Translations under genes and position numbers: made by a program
The notes under the pieces: generated by a model
Database searches by the model: none
Told to the model about the DNA's origin: nothing
The model's input: only the letters and a program-made list of their open reading frames with translations
From: Mycteria americana
Lineage: Eukaryota; Chordata; Aves; Ciconiiformes; Ciconiidae
Length of the DNA: 64,000 bases
Direction: 5' to 3'
Assembly (NCBI RefSeq): GCF_035582795.1
Contig: NC_134370.1
Location: forward strand, 31,235,501 to 31,299,500
In this document: piece after piece, positions 1 through 15,100 of the stretch
Numbering within the stretch: position 1 is the first letter of the stretch
Layout: each line of letters opens with the position of its first letter

Positions 1-194
1 CTTTTCTTGCCTCTCTCCATAAATGCAGTGCCAGCCAACACCTATTCCTTCCAGTCTTCTAAAGAAAGCATTAGTCCAAACTGGATGCAGTTAGTACGTA
101 CATCCTCATTTTTGCAGCGGACAGAACAAGTTTTAGATTAGAGAGGAGGAAATGCTTTCTGACAGCGAGGATGCTGAGATAGATTTCTCTGGGT

Positions 195-345
195 AAGTGG
201 TCTCACCAGGACTGGAGGGCTTTAAGAACAGGTTAGATTAATTTTCACCAAAGATGCTATAAGGTGTAGTTGAGCCTGTTTTGGGGCAGGAACTTAAACC
301 TGGTGATCTTTCAAGATCCTTTGCACGGTCATTATTTTTCAATTC
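195..345 (+). mobile_element. Old CR1-type LINE 3' end fragment
   Basis: The stretch reads like the degenerate 3' end of an amniote CR1 LINE on the plus strand: a 'ctggagggctttaagaacag' block, 'gttaga', a 'ggtgtagttgagcctgtt' block, 'ggggcagg', then 'ggtgatctttcaagatcc'. In CR1 these occur in this order just before the terminal microsatellite. It is diverged and non-coding, and its boundaries are approximate. The match is from remembered consensus, so an alignment to CR1 family consensi would settle family and age. Confidence 0.5.
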
Positions 346-3300
346 AAGCACTAGAAATACTGCAGGTTCAACTCGCTGCCTGTCACTGTCTCCAGTTAGG
401 ACTTGGGGGGGGCGGGGGAGCATAAACATAAGTGGAATTAATATAGCTGGTGAATTTTGTAGTGACACCTGTTGGTACCTCCAGGCAGCATATACGGAGC
501 AGCTGCACCTTAGCTTGAGAAACCTACCTCTGCTTCTCTGAGAGCCCTTCAGTGATCGGGGTCCTCCATGTCTGAGCTTTTCATGACTCCTATTAAGGAG
601 CTGTTTCACTAGTGGCTTTGCAATGGGAGTGCCAGGAAGCAGACCGAGGGCATGCAGCTCTTGTACCATCTCATCTGCCCTTCAGGTAAAGGATTGAAGC
701 CCCTAGTGTTCCTCCCATGCCCCTTAAATAATTAAGGATTTCAAGTGTGCTAAGTTGTGTTAATTACAAAGCAGTCTTCCTGCTGCAGGAATCTCTTCAG
801 GACAGGTGGTAATTTCAGGCTCTAGCACTTTAGACTGCTTGCTGTATATGCTGTATGCAGAACGCCACTCAGAGCAGATGAATGTTATCATACAATAAGA
901 AAGTGTGATACACTCCCCATGTCAAATTGCAACTCAGATAATTAAATTCTTTCCACCTACATTTCCCTTCCCATTTCAACTGAGAGAGTATCTTTCAATT
1001 ACTTTTCTAAAGATTTATGTAGGGTGAAAGGGGAACTATTAAATGTTTCTTGCAGTCCATTCCTCAGCTGGCTACAGCTGAGCAGCGAGTGTGTGAGCCA
1101 TCTGTATCACTTCATTTGAATGGTAAAGTGCTTTGAGATCCTTGGGAGATGAAAAGCATTTCATACCAAATCACACCCTCAAAGTGTTTCATTAACTTCT
1201 TCTAAAATAATGTCTGCTCTTAATCTTAGTGAAAGAACTTGGAGATCTCTATTACACACTATAGGTCTCAAGCAAGAGAAGATGCAGGTAATAAAAGGCT
1301 GGGCTTGATGGCTCAGGCTCACACCTGATAAAAACTAGTACAATGCCTGTGCCTCTCCAGGTTCACATTTTTGCTTTTGTTTGTTTCTGGATAATTTTTA
1401 ATTGAATTGGAGGTTTTTTCTGAGTTTCTTCCAACCCATTTCTAAAGCCACTGCTGTTATGAATGAGCAGAAAACACTTTTGGCACTTACTTTTCTCTAT
1501 ATATATTTCACCTTTTTCTTATTTTTTTTAACAGGCCCAAGTATCTACAGAGGGAATAGCAGTCAAAATTAAAACTCGCATCCAGAGGAATTACAAGAGA
1601 GGAAATTTGTGGTATATATATATAGTATATAAGCAGATTTGATTTAGTGGAGAGCAGTTAGCTGGGATGCCAGCAGCTTCGCCCCTGCAGACTGCATCAG
1701 TTGGCACCACAAGGGACACAGCGGTGACTGCAGGGACAGGCTGCTGACCCACCTGTGCCTGCAGCCCCTCTGCACCACTGGCTGCTCTGTGCTTTGGTGT
1801 CTGCCTAAAACTCTGCTCAATGCTTCAATGTTTCCCCAGCTGGTGAGTCTCAGGGTAAGTGCTGGAGAGTTTCTAGAGTTGAGTCAATAGTTGCTATTGC
1901 TGCTTTCTGCCAAGACTTTAACCTTTTTTTTAAGCAGTTGTGCACAACGTTAATGAGTCTCTGCAAACAGAAGTCTGTATTAAACTGGCACTGGAGTTTG
2001 TGCCCTGGAGTTTGTTCAGACACTAAATGCAGCTGAAGGGAAACTCTGAGTTTTATTCTAACATGTTAACTACCCAGAGTTTCCTCTCTTCTTCAGCAGG
2101 TGTCACAGCAAGTCATACCTCCTACATGACCCTGTTAGTTTGAGTTAGAGGCATTTAGTGTTATGACTCAGCCGTTACAAGCTGTATCTTGATAATTCCT
2201 ATCTCATCTTCCCTTCCATTCTGAGGCCAGCTGATGGATGCAATGTTGGGGCCGAGTGAAATGCTGAAAGCAGATCTCTCAGTGTGCCACGAGCTCTACA
2301 GGAGCTAGCCTTTTATCTATCAGGATTGCGAGCTAAACTAATAGGTCATGTACATATTCACTGTAAGGTATATACACTTCACATATATAAACTTGTTATG
2401 TTCACTATCCCAAGCTTTATGGTATTTGTGAGAATAGGCTCAAGTTACTTAGCAAGGTGCCTAATACGATGCTTTCCTTTGAGCATTCTTCATATGAAAG
2501 GTTTGTTGTTTAATAAGCACTTAGACCTTCAGTCTTGAATAGCATTTCAAGCCTTTCTTGCCATGTCATCTGATTATAGCTTTGTTTACTTCACAGCCAG
2601 AATATGCAAATATCCACAACATGTCTTTACGATGAAATGAGAAATTACCAGAATTTTATTGCTGGTTTTCTCCTCTGCTCCCTCCTAGACAAAATCCACC
2701 CTCAAATCATTTCTCTCATCTGGTTGGTATCAGCTGGGCTGACAAAGTAAAACCATCGAGATCAGAAATAATTATGAAAGCTTAAGGGAAATCTGAAATG
2801 TGCATGTTCTCTGGAAGAAAGACAAAGCATATTTTCCAGATCACTGACACAACTGAGCATATTCCATATAAGTTTTGTTAAAAGATATATTTAAGAAAAA
2901 GAACCCTTCATCTTGTCAATTTGATAGAAGGAATCAGAAGTATTCAAGTCTGAAAGTGGGGCACAAGACAGGGACGTGGATTATTAAATGCAGAACAATT
3001 TAAAAGACTTTGCAGGATGGAAAAACAAAATGTGACAGGCCTGATCCTCTGTTGCCCTCTGGCTTCTGAAGGTGCTCGTGGTTGTGTGGAAAATGCCACA
3101 ACAGAGTACTGAGAGGACAGGCTCTGCTGGGCGAAGTGGACTTGGGTAAAAGTTCCCAAGGGTAGAGCAGAGGGAGGCATGGTCTTCCAGCCTCGGGGTG
3201 GAGGTGGAAGGATCTACTTCTGCTTCCATGGACCTGTGAGACTTGTTCAGTACTGTCTCCATGCACACTGGGGGCTTTCTGGTGCGAAGCTGCCAGCTCT

Positions 3301-4439
3301 TGGCTTCTCCCACCTTCCCTAGCAAGACGAGGGGGAAGGAACACGATAATCCTGAGAGCAGAGGTGCTGGGAGAGTAGGGACTCCATTGCTCTGCATTGT
3401 GCCGGCAGGGACTGGAGCTGCCGAAGACAGAGCCAGCATGTTGGCCACCAACCTTAGGGCTTCTTGGGCTCCATGTTTGGGACCCATCTAGAAGATGGCT
3501 TTCTTCAGTAATTGGCACTTACAGCACACCTTGTAGAAAAGGTGTCAGGCTGGAAGAGGGGGCTGGAGAGCCAGGGTGACCTTCAGATGCCTGATTTCTG
3601 ACTGCTGAGGGGACCCCCTGAATGAGCCAGAGGTGTGGGGTCAGCCCTGGCTTCTCCTGTTTGCCAGGCTGGGCCTGAGCTGAGTAGCAGTTCTGTCCCG
3701 TGTCTTTTGTGAATGTCTGCATGTGTACCTGCGTGGAGAGGGCAGTAGTCTTGCAGTGGCACACTAACAGGCTTGAGTGTTTGCTGAACGTGTCCACATC
3801 ACTGGCTGGGTGAAGAGCAAGTGTTGCCTTCATCTCTTCCAAGGACATGGGAGACTTTTGAGTTTGTGGAAACACAGGATCATAAAACCATCAGTGTAAA
3901 ACAGGACAGTTTAATTTTCTGAAACGCAACTAGATAGGTGGAGAGATTAAATTATGGTCCATTTATTCTCTCAACACCCAAGTGTCAGTATTTTAAAATA
4001 TCTCTAGGTGACATAAAAGTGGGTCTAGACTTTCAGTAAAATATTGATACAATTTTTCATTTCATGCTGTTTCAAGATTTCCACATCAAGAGGTTGGGTT
4101 GTTTTTTTGTAGTGTATGCAGACTAAAGTAGAGGTTGGATTTGTTACCTAAGACTTATTACAAGTGAAGAGGATTTGGCAGTAGTATGAGTTTGAACTTA
4201 CTTGTTTTTCAAAGATTTTTTTTTACTTTGCACTTCCTCTGAGGTTAAGCTGCCAAATAGCACAGTCCGGGCTCTTTCACTGGTTCTGGAAAGACAGTAA
4301 AAAGTTTCCCCTGAAGACTGTTAGAGGTTAGGTCTCTTCCCCCAGATTTGGATTTGCTGAATTCTACTTGTACAGAAGGCAGGAGCTTTACCACACTTGG
4401 CAGACAACAGTATTTCCATTAACAGCTCAAAATAAGCAG

Positions 4440-4459
4440 TTATCTGATAACACTGATAA
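4440..4459. promoter_or_regulatory. Cluster of three GATA-type motifs
   Basis: TTATCTGATAA (4440-4450) is a palindromic pair of GATA motifs, followed directly by CACTGATAA, giving three GATA cores in 20 bases. Paired palindromic GATA sites are bound by GATA factors through both zinc fingers. There is no gene nearby, so any role would be as a distal element. This is motif evidence only. Confidence 0.25.
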
Positions 4460-7400
4460 ATGACTGCCTTCTGGGAAGGGAGCGTGTATTATTTAAGAGG
4501 CATTATTTGAACTGAATTATAAGGTGGGTAAGAACACCCCTCCTTTTGTGTGAGTGGAACAGAAGGGCACGCTGCATCCCAAGTTTGCTGTATGGGATTT
4601 ATGCTGCAGAGGACTCACCTTCGCTATAGTGTGTTACAATAATCTCAAGAATATTTCCATCCTTCTTGCAAACTGTTGTAAGGGGTAGGCATGGGAAGGG
4701 GAAAAAGGATGCACATGAGTAGTGTTTTTATCACGTGTTTATTATTTTGTGTATTTAGAAGTATGATTTTTTAGAAGCTCAATAAAGAAGGCAAGAGAAA
4801 TTGCACACAGAACTGCATTTTGGTATTTTCTCAAAGCAATCAGCACACCAATCCCAGGTTAAGTTTTGCTTTGGTGTGATGTTGGCATAAGGTCACATCT
4901 GAGTCCAAATACAGGTTTGGAACTTCTCCAAAGTTGAGAGGCAGTTAGATTTGAAATTTGCTTTTCGTCACTCCTCACTGTTTACATTGCAGCTATACTG
5001 CCAAAGGACCATGGCTAGCAGAGAGGCAGGATGAACCATTGGTATGAATCCATGTGGCAGTTGCTAGATCTGAGCATAAAGAGCACTAATATTTAAAATT
5101 AACTCTGAAATTTGTCCTCTCCTGCTGATAGCAGACGTTGACCAAACCCAAAATTCTAGACTCTGGTGAAATTCAGATCTACATCTCAATTGTGTGATGA
5201 GACAGGCTATGCAATCAGGTTTAGACTGCTCTTACATTCGCAGCACATTCTAGATAGGTATTTTTGATGGGATCACAACTTGGCAACAGTGCTATCTGAC
5301 AGCCTATATGAGAATGAGATTTAAAGCTTTTTCATTATTTATATGTTTACAAGAGTATTATTCTTCTTTAATAAAATAAAAGGTTCTATATTGCTTCTGG
5401 CTTCACCTGTACAGACATTGAGACCCAGCAGGTTAGTAAAACAGTCTGGGGGAAGATGGGGTTATTTAATTTCATGGTGGCACATTATGTAGTTTTCTGT
5501 CTCTGAGGTCACTAGGAATGATGTATAAAAACGGGGTCTGTCAGAACATCAGGCACTCTTTCTCCCACTCTAATGCCTCATTTGTATTGTGGGGTTTTTT
5601 CCTGGCTTTGCCAAAGAATTAGTCATCCAGTTGAGAAAGTTCATGTAAAAGCTCAGACCTTCCCAGCAGAGTACTCAGCTTCTCAGATGCACAAAATCCT
5701 GCTTATCTTCTATCGCTAAATATCGTGGAGTATTATCAGCCAGAGTAGGATGATGGTCCTTGTGGTCTGGACAAAAGCCAGATCTGACATCCAAAATTCC
5801 TCAAGGATTTCAAACAGTTAACAGGGTTTCTTTTTGTATTTTGCCCTACAGAGAGTTTTGTTATCAACAGAGACAAACATTATTCTTGTGCAGTGCTAGT
5901 CCCTGATTCTGAGAGGGCTTACGCATATGATTAGACTTCAGTGGAGCAGCTTGTGTATAAATTTAAGCAAGAATTTGTTACAGGAGTAGAACTATTGTGA
6001 ATAAGATGCATAGTACCCCTGGGATCTTTGGATGAAAGGTGTTGTTATCTGTATCACTCATATCAGATACGTTGGTTTTACATGAATGCTGTGGTTGTAG
6101 TCAATTCATTTTCTAATGTTTGGGAAAAAAGATACAAACCCTGGATGGCCTGAAAAGGGGATCAACATATCACAGGCACTGCATGTAGATTCTTCCCTAG
6201 CACAGCTGGCTGACAGGTATTTCATGGAGTTAAAGGTCATACATTCTTTTGTGTGTCAGGCTACAGTGTGCACATAGATCAGATACCTTTGACGTTTGTA
6301 TTCACACACACCACTTAAAGTTTTTCCTGCTGATGGTTGCAGAGCTCAGAATTAGCTGGCTAGCTAAAATCACACAACCTGATTTTTCTTTTGTGCTGCC
6401 CACCACTGCTGGCTATTATTAGATTCCGACAGAATTGTCCAAATGTTGATAAGCAGCAACTGATTTGTGGCCAGAGCAGGAACACTGTGAAGTGGATAGA
6501 CTTGAACAAGGTAGTCTAACTAAAAAAGCATCTACTGCTTTCCTTGGGAGATAGTGCAAAAATAACAATTTGTTTTCTCTCCATCTGTTACAGAGATGGA
6601 AAGGAGAGCTGTTTGTAGCTCTCTTCTCACTGGAACATTCAAACTCATCATCCTTCGAGAGCCCAAGACTGAGTCCCTGCCTGGGATAACTCATTTGCCT
6701 CAACCTGTGATCCTTGTTATATTCTGTGGGCTGAACATCACAATCAGTAAGCTCATCAAGATGGGCTTAAGCTCCTTAACATTCCTTGAAAAGCATCCCA
6801 GAGTCCCAGAGTTCTTTCCTTTATGGTAGTTGTATTAGGAATGTGCCATTTCTTCAGACAAAGGCTGAAGTCCTGAGCCTGCTCAGGACTGCATGTTTTG
6901 TATTTGATTTCAGTTGAATCAGGATTTCACTCAATTGGTCTACTCATGTAATCCCTTTGTGCATCATCTTCCCTGCAAACTAACTGAAGTACCCACCACC
7001 TGAATGATGTAAGGTGCATCTTCCTTCTAGATCGTGTGTTGCATTTTGTATTGATTTGTCTGGCTTCCTCCTCGTTCATACTCAGACACCACCTAGTCGC
7101 CTTCATACTCAGTAGTTTTATATAGGGCTAAAGAGAAGCTGCATTTAGCATGAGCTAGAAAGAGCAGTGGCTGGGTGCCACCCATTTCTAGGTGATTAAG
7201 AACTCAGCTAGAGACTGAGGGTTGGATGCATCTCTCGGAGCTAGTGGTCTACGCTCTCGCATAGGGATAAAAGTAGCTGTTTTTACAGCATAACCCATCT
7301 GTGCTTGTTCAATTTCTGCCTTAGGAGGAGATAAATCTAGAAATGTTTCTTTCTCTCCTTGACTGAAGACAGAGTCTAGCCAAATAGTTCAGATACAAAT

Positions 7401-9115
7401 ACTTGTTTTGTAGACTTTTAATTTGGATAGACAAATCCCAGCCCGTGCGCTGAGGAGGAATAAAGCCCCTTCTGTCAATCAGTGTCAGCTTTGAAAATGC
7501 TCTTGAATTTTTCCCTTCTTGCGTTCATGCTAGAGTATCATGATGTCTCAATATTGGGCTGTAGTGGCAAGTAGGATAAGCAGCGCAAAATCTCATAACC
7601 CTACAACCTTGAACAATTTTATGGACAGAACATCTATGTAATTGTATTAAAAATAGTTACTGCTATACATGTTAATGACCTTGGTTTTCTTCATTTACCC
7701 TCTAGTATAATGGTGTATACGTAACTTGAAACAGTAAACGCTAGGAACTTTATCTGTGGTTTTAGTATGGGATATGTCAGGGTTTGGTGCTATGAACTTG
7801 GAGCATTTGTCATACATCTCAGTGAAAGCCGATAAAATATCTTTTGCATCTAAGTTAGGAAAAAAAAAATGTATCTTTGTAGTGCAATGAGCTCTGTCTG
7901 TAAAAGTGTGTTGGGATAGTTTTGACTGCCACAATGAGATTTTAAAAAACATTCTGAAGTAAAAAACAACTTCCTACCCCCACGCGCTATATTTTAAGGG
8001 TCAAAAGTGAACTCTGAGAGCAGCAGAAGTCTGCCTTTGTGCTGTACTGCAATTGGTACGTGTCCTCATTAGAAGGAAAAGTGATCCATCCGAAGTAGGA
8101 TGTCAACTTAACAACTTTCCTCTTTCCCACATACTCTTCTTTGAACAGATAAGATTTTTTGTTTTGTTTTGTTTTATTATTATCACAGTCCCTCAGGATC
8201 ATAGTTTATGAGAAACTTCATGCAAGTTTAAAATCTATTTGAGTCTTTTCTTGCTGCTGATACTTACATGAGGCAAGTTTCTTCAATTATTTAATCTCCA
8301 CTCTCTACCAGCAATGACTGGCTTTGTTTTTTCTTAAGCTGTTTGGTTTTGTTGCCCCACTAAAACCCTGGTATTGCAGGGTTTTGGGTTTCTTTCTGGG
8401 GGTCACACTAAGGATAGCTCAGCAATTTGAAAAAACAACATACTTATCAGCTAACCTTCCCCCTCAGACACTGAATGAATAAAAGCGAATCTATAAAAAC
8501 GTTTAATTCTGGCACCTAATGGCATGCCAGGACCAGACACGCACTGCATACATGGTAAAGCAATGGCCATGATAGGGGGAAGGGGATGGATCTCAAGAAA
8601 TGAAGGTTCTTTTAATATTCTTGTTGCAGAACATCACAAAATAATAAAACAATAGGGACCAGTAAAGAAACAGTCTCATTTTTATCAGGAAAATGAAAAC
8701 CAAGTTCATTGCACAGTCACATGACTCCTATTGAGGGCTTAATAAAGACTCCCTTTACTGCTGGATCTTGCTATAAATAAGCAGATGGTGGTGATTTTGG
8801 GTCCAAATTGTTGTTTTTACATGCAAAATGTCTTTGGAGAGCAGGAACAAAGGTTGGATAGCTTTAAATTAAACAATAAATGTATGCTGTATTTAAAAAA
8901 GTAAAAAAAAAAGATAGAAGCAAGAGCAACAATACTATCAGTATGAAAAGCCTCGAAGCCTGAAGTTCTGGCAACGTTTTAAAGCCAAGTGAGATAATAC
9001 ATAGTTAAGATTACTCAAATACAGTAGATTGGAAAATCGGTGGAGACTTGCTGATTTATAGCAATAGAGTTTTGCTCCTATGATTTTATTTTCAAGTTAA
9101 AACTTCAAATACATG

Positions 9116-9133
9116 AATATATATATATATATA
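9116..9133. repeat. (AT)n dinucleotide microsatellite
   Basis: About nine uninterrupted AT repeats. It is a simple repeat in intergenic DNA with no feature attached. Confidence 0.9.
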
Positions 9134-12100
9134 AAAGAAGGTCTAGCCATAAGCCTATTTTGGATGACTCTGGTTACACAGCTTGCACCTGAAGTTTTAT
9201 ATTTTTAATATTTACTTTTAGCCTACTTTTCAATCAAGCTGATGAAAACCTGCCTACCTTGATTTACACCCTCCAAAGAATTTATGCCACATGGTCACTA
9301 GTGCTTTGTGTTGTAACACGATCCGTATTTTTCCCTCCCTCTCTCTTGTAGCACCTAAAAGCATGTGCAATTGGAAAAACTCAGGACAGTGATGTTCATG
9401 ATTGACTTCAGTCCTGAGCAGCAGTGTCTACACAAGAAGGGCTTTGTGCCAATGAAAAATCATGTCAGATTCAAGCCTTTTGCTTCTCTGAATTAATAGC
9501 GTCTAGTGTAGACGTCTCCTAGATGCTTTTACTTCTAGATACTGTGTTTTCTAGAAGTATTCAATATGCAATATTTGAGAGAAGCATAGGCAATAGCACA
9601 TGGAGCATTTGCCCTGGAGCTCTAGCTAGTCTCCTTGCCATAAGTGTAAACCCAACAGCTGCGCCAAGACCACTGTCAGTGCCTCTCTCAAACCATTTCA
9701 AGAAGGACTTGGACTTTCCCTTCTCCATGCGATGCCAAAAGCAGACTGGTTCTCCTGCTTCCAGGAGGCTCCAATCTGGAGCCTTTCCTGGGCAACTACC
9801 AGGCTTTCTTACAGACTCTTCAGTCAACAAAACTATTATATATAAATGCGCTTGGCGGGAGCTGCCCACAGCAACACGCAGCAGTGTCTGGCCCCTGCTG
9901 CTCTGGGGTCGCTCAGGCAAAGGACCACAGCTCCTATGCTGTAGGCAAGGTCTCCTTGTCGGCGTTGATGGAAGCTGCAGGTCCTGCTCTCTGTATTCGT
10001 GGCAGAGGCTGCATTACGCTGCTTGTTATGACGAGCTCTTTCAGCTCCTTCCTCTTTCAGGATTTCTACCGTACCAGTCCGACCTACCTGTTATATCCTA
10101 ATAGCAGCTATTCCTCTCTGCGCTGCTCTTGTATCTTCTCAGAGTCATAATACTAAACTTCAACGTGTTGAGTTTAGGTACAATTAAGACCATCAGGAAT
10201 GTCACTTCGTAAACTAAATCCAGAAATGCGCCGGTGTTAGCTTCATTTCTCGCCTCATGTACAGCCTGTTTGAATTTGTCTGTTGGAGGGGTAGCCCTGT
10301 GTGTATTCGGTGAACACCGAGGGCTGAGCACGAGTGAGCTCATGGCCCTGTTCAGTTGCCTGGGGAGGACAAAGTGACCCTCCAAGAGGGACGAGGCAGG
10401 GGGAAGGCAGCCGCCTGACTGGGACAGGGTAACTCTGCCCCAACATCCCTCTGCAGTCCGTGGCTAAATACCACATGTTGTTGTAGAGGAAGGCTGCTTG
10501 TAGCAGCTTACGTTCTTGGACAGAGGACAGAACTACTTTGTCTGCCGAAAAAGTCCTCCCAAGCATGAGCCTTGTGACCTCTTGAGAAGGGACGGTGTTC
10601 CCTACAGCTGCTGTTTTCATTTGGGTAGTTAAATTCCAAATGAAAGTAAACTACTGGAGGGGAGCAGAAAAGCTGGAGTTTGGCCAGGTAAATATTGGCG
10701 TGTAATAATTGCAAGTGAGCTTGTGTTTCCTTCTCTGGGAACGGTTCACAAGTTTCATGTGCAGGCTTTGCCTTACCCACAGCTTAAATGCAGCTGTCTC
10801 AGGGGAAATATGGAAGTTATTTAATAGTGCCCAGCAATGACACAAAACAACTTAGGGCAGGAAGAGAAGAGCAGCACCATATTAAATTAAAACTGCACAA
10901 AGCAAAATTTAGGGAGACAGAATGTAATTACCCAACTTGGACTGTGGCCAAGGCACTGATGCTAACACCTTTATTATTAAAAAAAAAAGGGGGGAGGGCG
11001 GCAAAAATGCCACAAGGGCCATCAAAATCACAAAGAGACAAGACCTTGCTTTCAGCCTCTCTTCTGAAAGATGGCACCTCAAGTAGCACAGTACCCATTA
11101 GCACTATGCCAGGCTATTGATTCAGTACCTACTAAGAAGGAAGAAGGCCACCTACTGAAGAATATGCATAATTAAAGCTAAAAAAAGGAGCTGCTTTCAT
11201 TGTGAAATATAGAGTTCTCATAACACTGTTTCCCCAGGAATACACCCTCAGAAAAAAAAAATAGTTTGCACTTCACCTCCAAGGAATTTTGCAAAGGTCA
11301 ACCGCTAGAGCTAGTTGAATGCATTATTTAGTGACCTGACCATTTTATTACTGAATATTTCATTGGGTTTGTTTTTACAATCAACTATTTCTGTTCATGC
11401 TAAAAGGAAGCATCACTAAATTCCCTTTTTTACTGTGGTAGACAGTGAGGCAGAGGCAGCCAAAGGAAGCAGATATAACCAGTTGTCCTTTGGGTTCCTT
11501 TGGTAACTCCCACCCTCGAATGAGTTTCTCAGTGTTACTCTAGAAGACTGTAATAGAAATCACGATCCTTGTTGCTGCCCAAATAAAATTCAGTAGCTTT
11601 CTGCAGAATTACTCCATATTACACCATGAGGTCCTGAAGAAACGGCATCAAGTACTTACAAGGTTCCTTGAGCATACAGGAATAGGGAAGGAGAGAAAAT
11701 GAGTCGAAGGCAGAGGTGCTCTGGTGGGAGCATGGATTTTGCATCTCCTGTTCAAACTAGAGACATGCAGACTGGAAATGACCCATATGTTATTCACAGT
11801 TATGATTTTAGCCACAGAACCAGATTCAACCTGGATGTGGTCTTCTAGCCTTTACAGAATGAGTGTCTTCCTAAAGGAAAATCCCGAGATGTCACCTCAG
11901 TCAGAAGTTCCACAGTTGATGCAGAAATCATTTGAGACCTTAGGGCCTATGTTGTGCACAAGTTCTTTCCGGGCTAAAATTCAGTAAACCTGTATAAGAC
12001 GGTTTCCCAAATATGCTTTTGACCTTTGCCAGTCTATTGTGTTTTGCTGTTTTGCTGAAAGGGTAGATCAAGAGTTTTAGGAAAACAGATTTGTTTTATA

Positions 12101-15100
12101 AAACAGATGCAGAAGGTATAGATAGTTTATGTAAAAGTTGCACGTTGGCATTTACTTCACGTTCAAAAATATGGGCACTATGTATCTCAATTTCTTGCAT
12201 GTTTATTTTTTATTAGGATATCTCAACTTTCCTGGATGCATGCTAAATGATTTGTAAGATCCGAATTGCAGAGCAGAGCTTGCCTTTTACAAATAAATAC
12301 TATTAAGTACTTGTAAAATTATCTGGTTATGTTAAGTCTTCATGGGCAGCGGCTTCTACTGCTTTTCTATATAATATGCCCTTCAGAAGAGCCTGTGCAT
12401 TCACCAATATGATTTTAAAGGTATTTGTAGTAAGTTGGAACATTTTAGATTAATAAATTACATAGCAGCATTATTATGTGGAGGGTGTATTTGCTCCAAA
12501 GTTATGGCTGCAATTTACTTTCCATCATAAACCCAATAAGCATAGCACCCTTTATATTATCAAAAAAGCTCTTTCCACTTCAAGTTATGTGTAAGCCGTC
12601 TCTGACTAGTTGAAACTTTTTTGCCAAATTTTAATGATTTCTGGCAAAGTGCTTTTCAAGAGATAGGACTCAAAAATAATTTCTGTTTTTAAATGCTCTT
12701 CCAATGTTTTTTCCTCGTATCTTAATCTAAAATGGCGTTCTAAAAACTTCTGTGGGGCCGACTTGGTTTATTTTGGAACAACTCTGAAAGAAGACGAGGC
12801 CATCAAATGACTCTGAGAACTCTGCACTGTCATTGGTGAAGGACGGCTGGTGTTCCTGCCCGTCCTTTGAGGAATGCTAAGAAAGATGTAAATAATGACT
12901 ACAGCTGAAAATATACAGAAGACATTTTCCAGACTCCTGTGTCTGAGGGTGTGCATCTGACAGGCTATGTTATTAAACACTGTCTCTTCCTCATCACTCC
13001 TCACCACCAAGGCAAAACTTTTACTCCCAGTAGACTTAAGAAGGGTAAAAAGTCATAGGACTCAGGACAGGAGAATAAGGGTCTCTGTCTTCCCTGGCCT
13101 TATCTTGTATGCAGAAGTCTACAATGAGTTGAAAGAGCTTCAGAATATAACAAATACAGCCAGCATATACCTACAATGTCTGCGGAGAAAATTCTACAAT
13201 TAAAAGCATTTCTTTGCACACACAGATTTGCATGGGTCCTGCATAAGCAGACACCATTAAGAACTCTTCTTTGAACAACCAGTGCAAGTTTTCAATATTT
13301 ATGATTTATCATGGATGACAGGTTTTTCTCTCTGGAAGACAATGATTTCTCGACTTCAGTAGCTCTCATTTTGATCAGTGCTGAGTGCTTTTCGGAGTCC
13401 TTACCTATGGTGTTCCATGAAAAGAAACATAAACTTTCAATCAGTCTTGCTCTACATACAGACAGTCTTCCTTTATTAATGAGTAGAAAATGCCAGAATG
13501 CCTTTCTTAATCATACGGTAATTTCACTAATTCCAGCCTTCTTAGTGATCATACTACAAACCACAAAAAGATGTACTTTGAATTTCTTATTAGACAAACA
13601 GCATACTGCATGTAGTCTTCATTAAGATCCCATATGCTACCAATTATGCAAGCATCATTAAACAATGAGCGAATACATCTACATTTGTAACTCTCCTTGG
13701 CCAATAAAATGCAATTACAGCATGTGTATAAAAAGAAAAATAATTATCTGATGCTGTAGCATCACCATCAGTACTGGAGACATACATGTGCAAAGTGAGT
13801 CAAGATCCATTTTGCATGTTGTCATTGCTCCATTTGGAGCTTGGATGTGCAGGGAGGGGTTTTCTGACAACCAAAGACAAAAAGGAAGCATTGGTTTAGA
13901 GCTCTGAGTCGGGATAACTTAGCTGGCTTGTCATCCACAGTGGGGACCCATCCCAGTCCTCCATGGTGCCTCTACTATGGAGCTATTCTGCCATGCCTGT
14001 AGAGGATGCGGTAAGCTCCACAGCTATTAGCCTTTTTCACCCTGCATTAGCGCATGAAGGGTTGCTAGTCCCAAACGATCCTTGCCCGCATTTTAGCGCA
14101 AAGCTAGTACAGCAGTTTCTATCAAAGACATCCAGAGGGGACCAAGCTTTGAGCCATCACCATCCACTCATGCTGGTATGAAGGGTGGCCACAACATGGC
14201 CCCTGAACTACTGAAGCAATACTTTTATAAAGCTCCTATATGAAAAGATGGTGACAAAAAATTATCTAAAATTGGTGTGTTGGTATTGCTGTAGAGGATA
14301 TTTCACATTTAAGATTTTTTTTTTTTAAATCAAGTTCTTTCACAAAAGTACTCAATACAAAAATGCCACGTTTTATTGAAAAGGTACATCATGGAAAAGA
14401 AAAGAAATGAGGGTACAGCCATTTTCGTACTTATGAATGATTGGGTTGTTTTTAAATGTAACTTTAGCAATTAATTTTGTGATTCATCTTAAAATTAAAA
14501 TATTTTTTCCAGTATATCTAACTATGTCACAGAAATATTTTGAAATTTTAAACTTTTAAATTAGAGATCATCTAACCTCAATGTCCTTTTTTCTTAGTAT
14601 GTTTGGGTCTGAAATAGCTTAGAACAAAAGTGAAAAACCCATGTTGAAGCACGAGAATGAAGGCAAGAAATGCTTTCTATTGACAATCTCTCAGAAGAGA
14701 TCAGACATATACCTCCCAGCTTCTTGATGAAACATGCCAAAGTCTAACCCTTGGAGACCACCTTTCCCTCAGAAAGGGTGTTACAGTACCATCCCTTTAC
14801 TCTTTACTTATCCTCACCATTCTCATCACCACCCCAGGATTACCAAGGTTACTCCCTACCCAAAAAATAACCCTGATCCAGCTAAAATTTTCACTCCCAT
14901 AAAGAGGAAAACACTAGCTTTTATCTGAGGCTTGGGATTTTGCTATTACTATTGATTTAATACATCACATTTTTAGATACTGTGGTGACAAGAAAAAAAA
15001 ACACCAGAGAAGCTAGATACTAGGTAGTATCCAGACCAGTATTTTATCTGATTTTTTTCAGTCTGTTGTAAAAGTGATACAGTAAGCTAACAGTACTGAC

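Noticed and set aside
2944-3518. Overlapping open frames of 78-172 codons on both strands
   Set aside because: Three frames are open in the same GC-richer patch; no known domain, no splice or promoter support.
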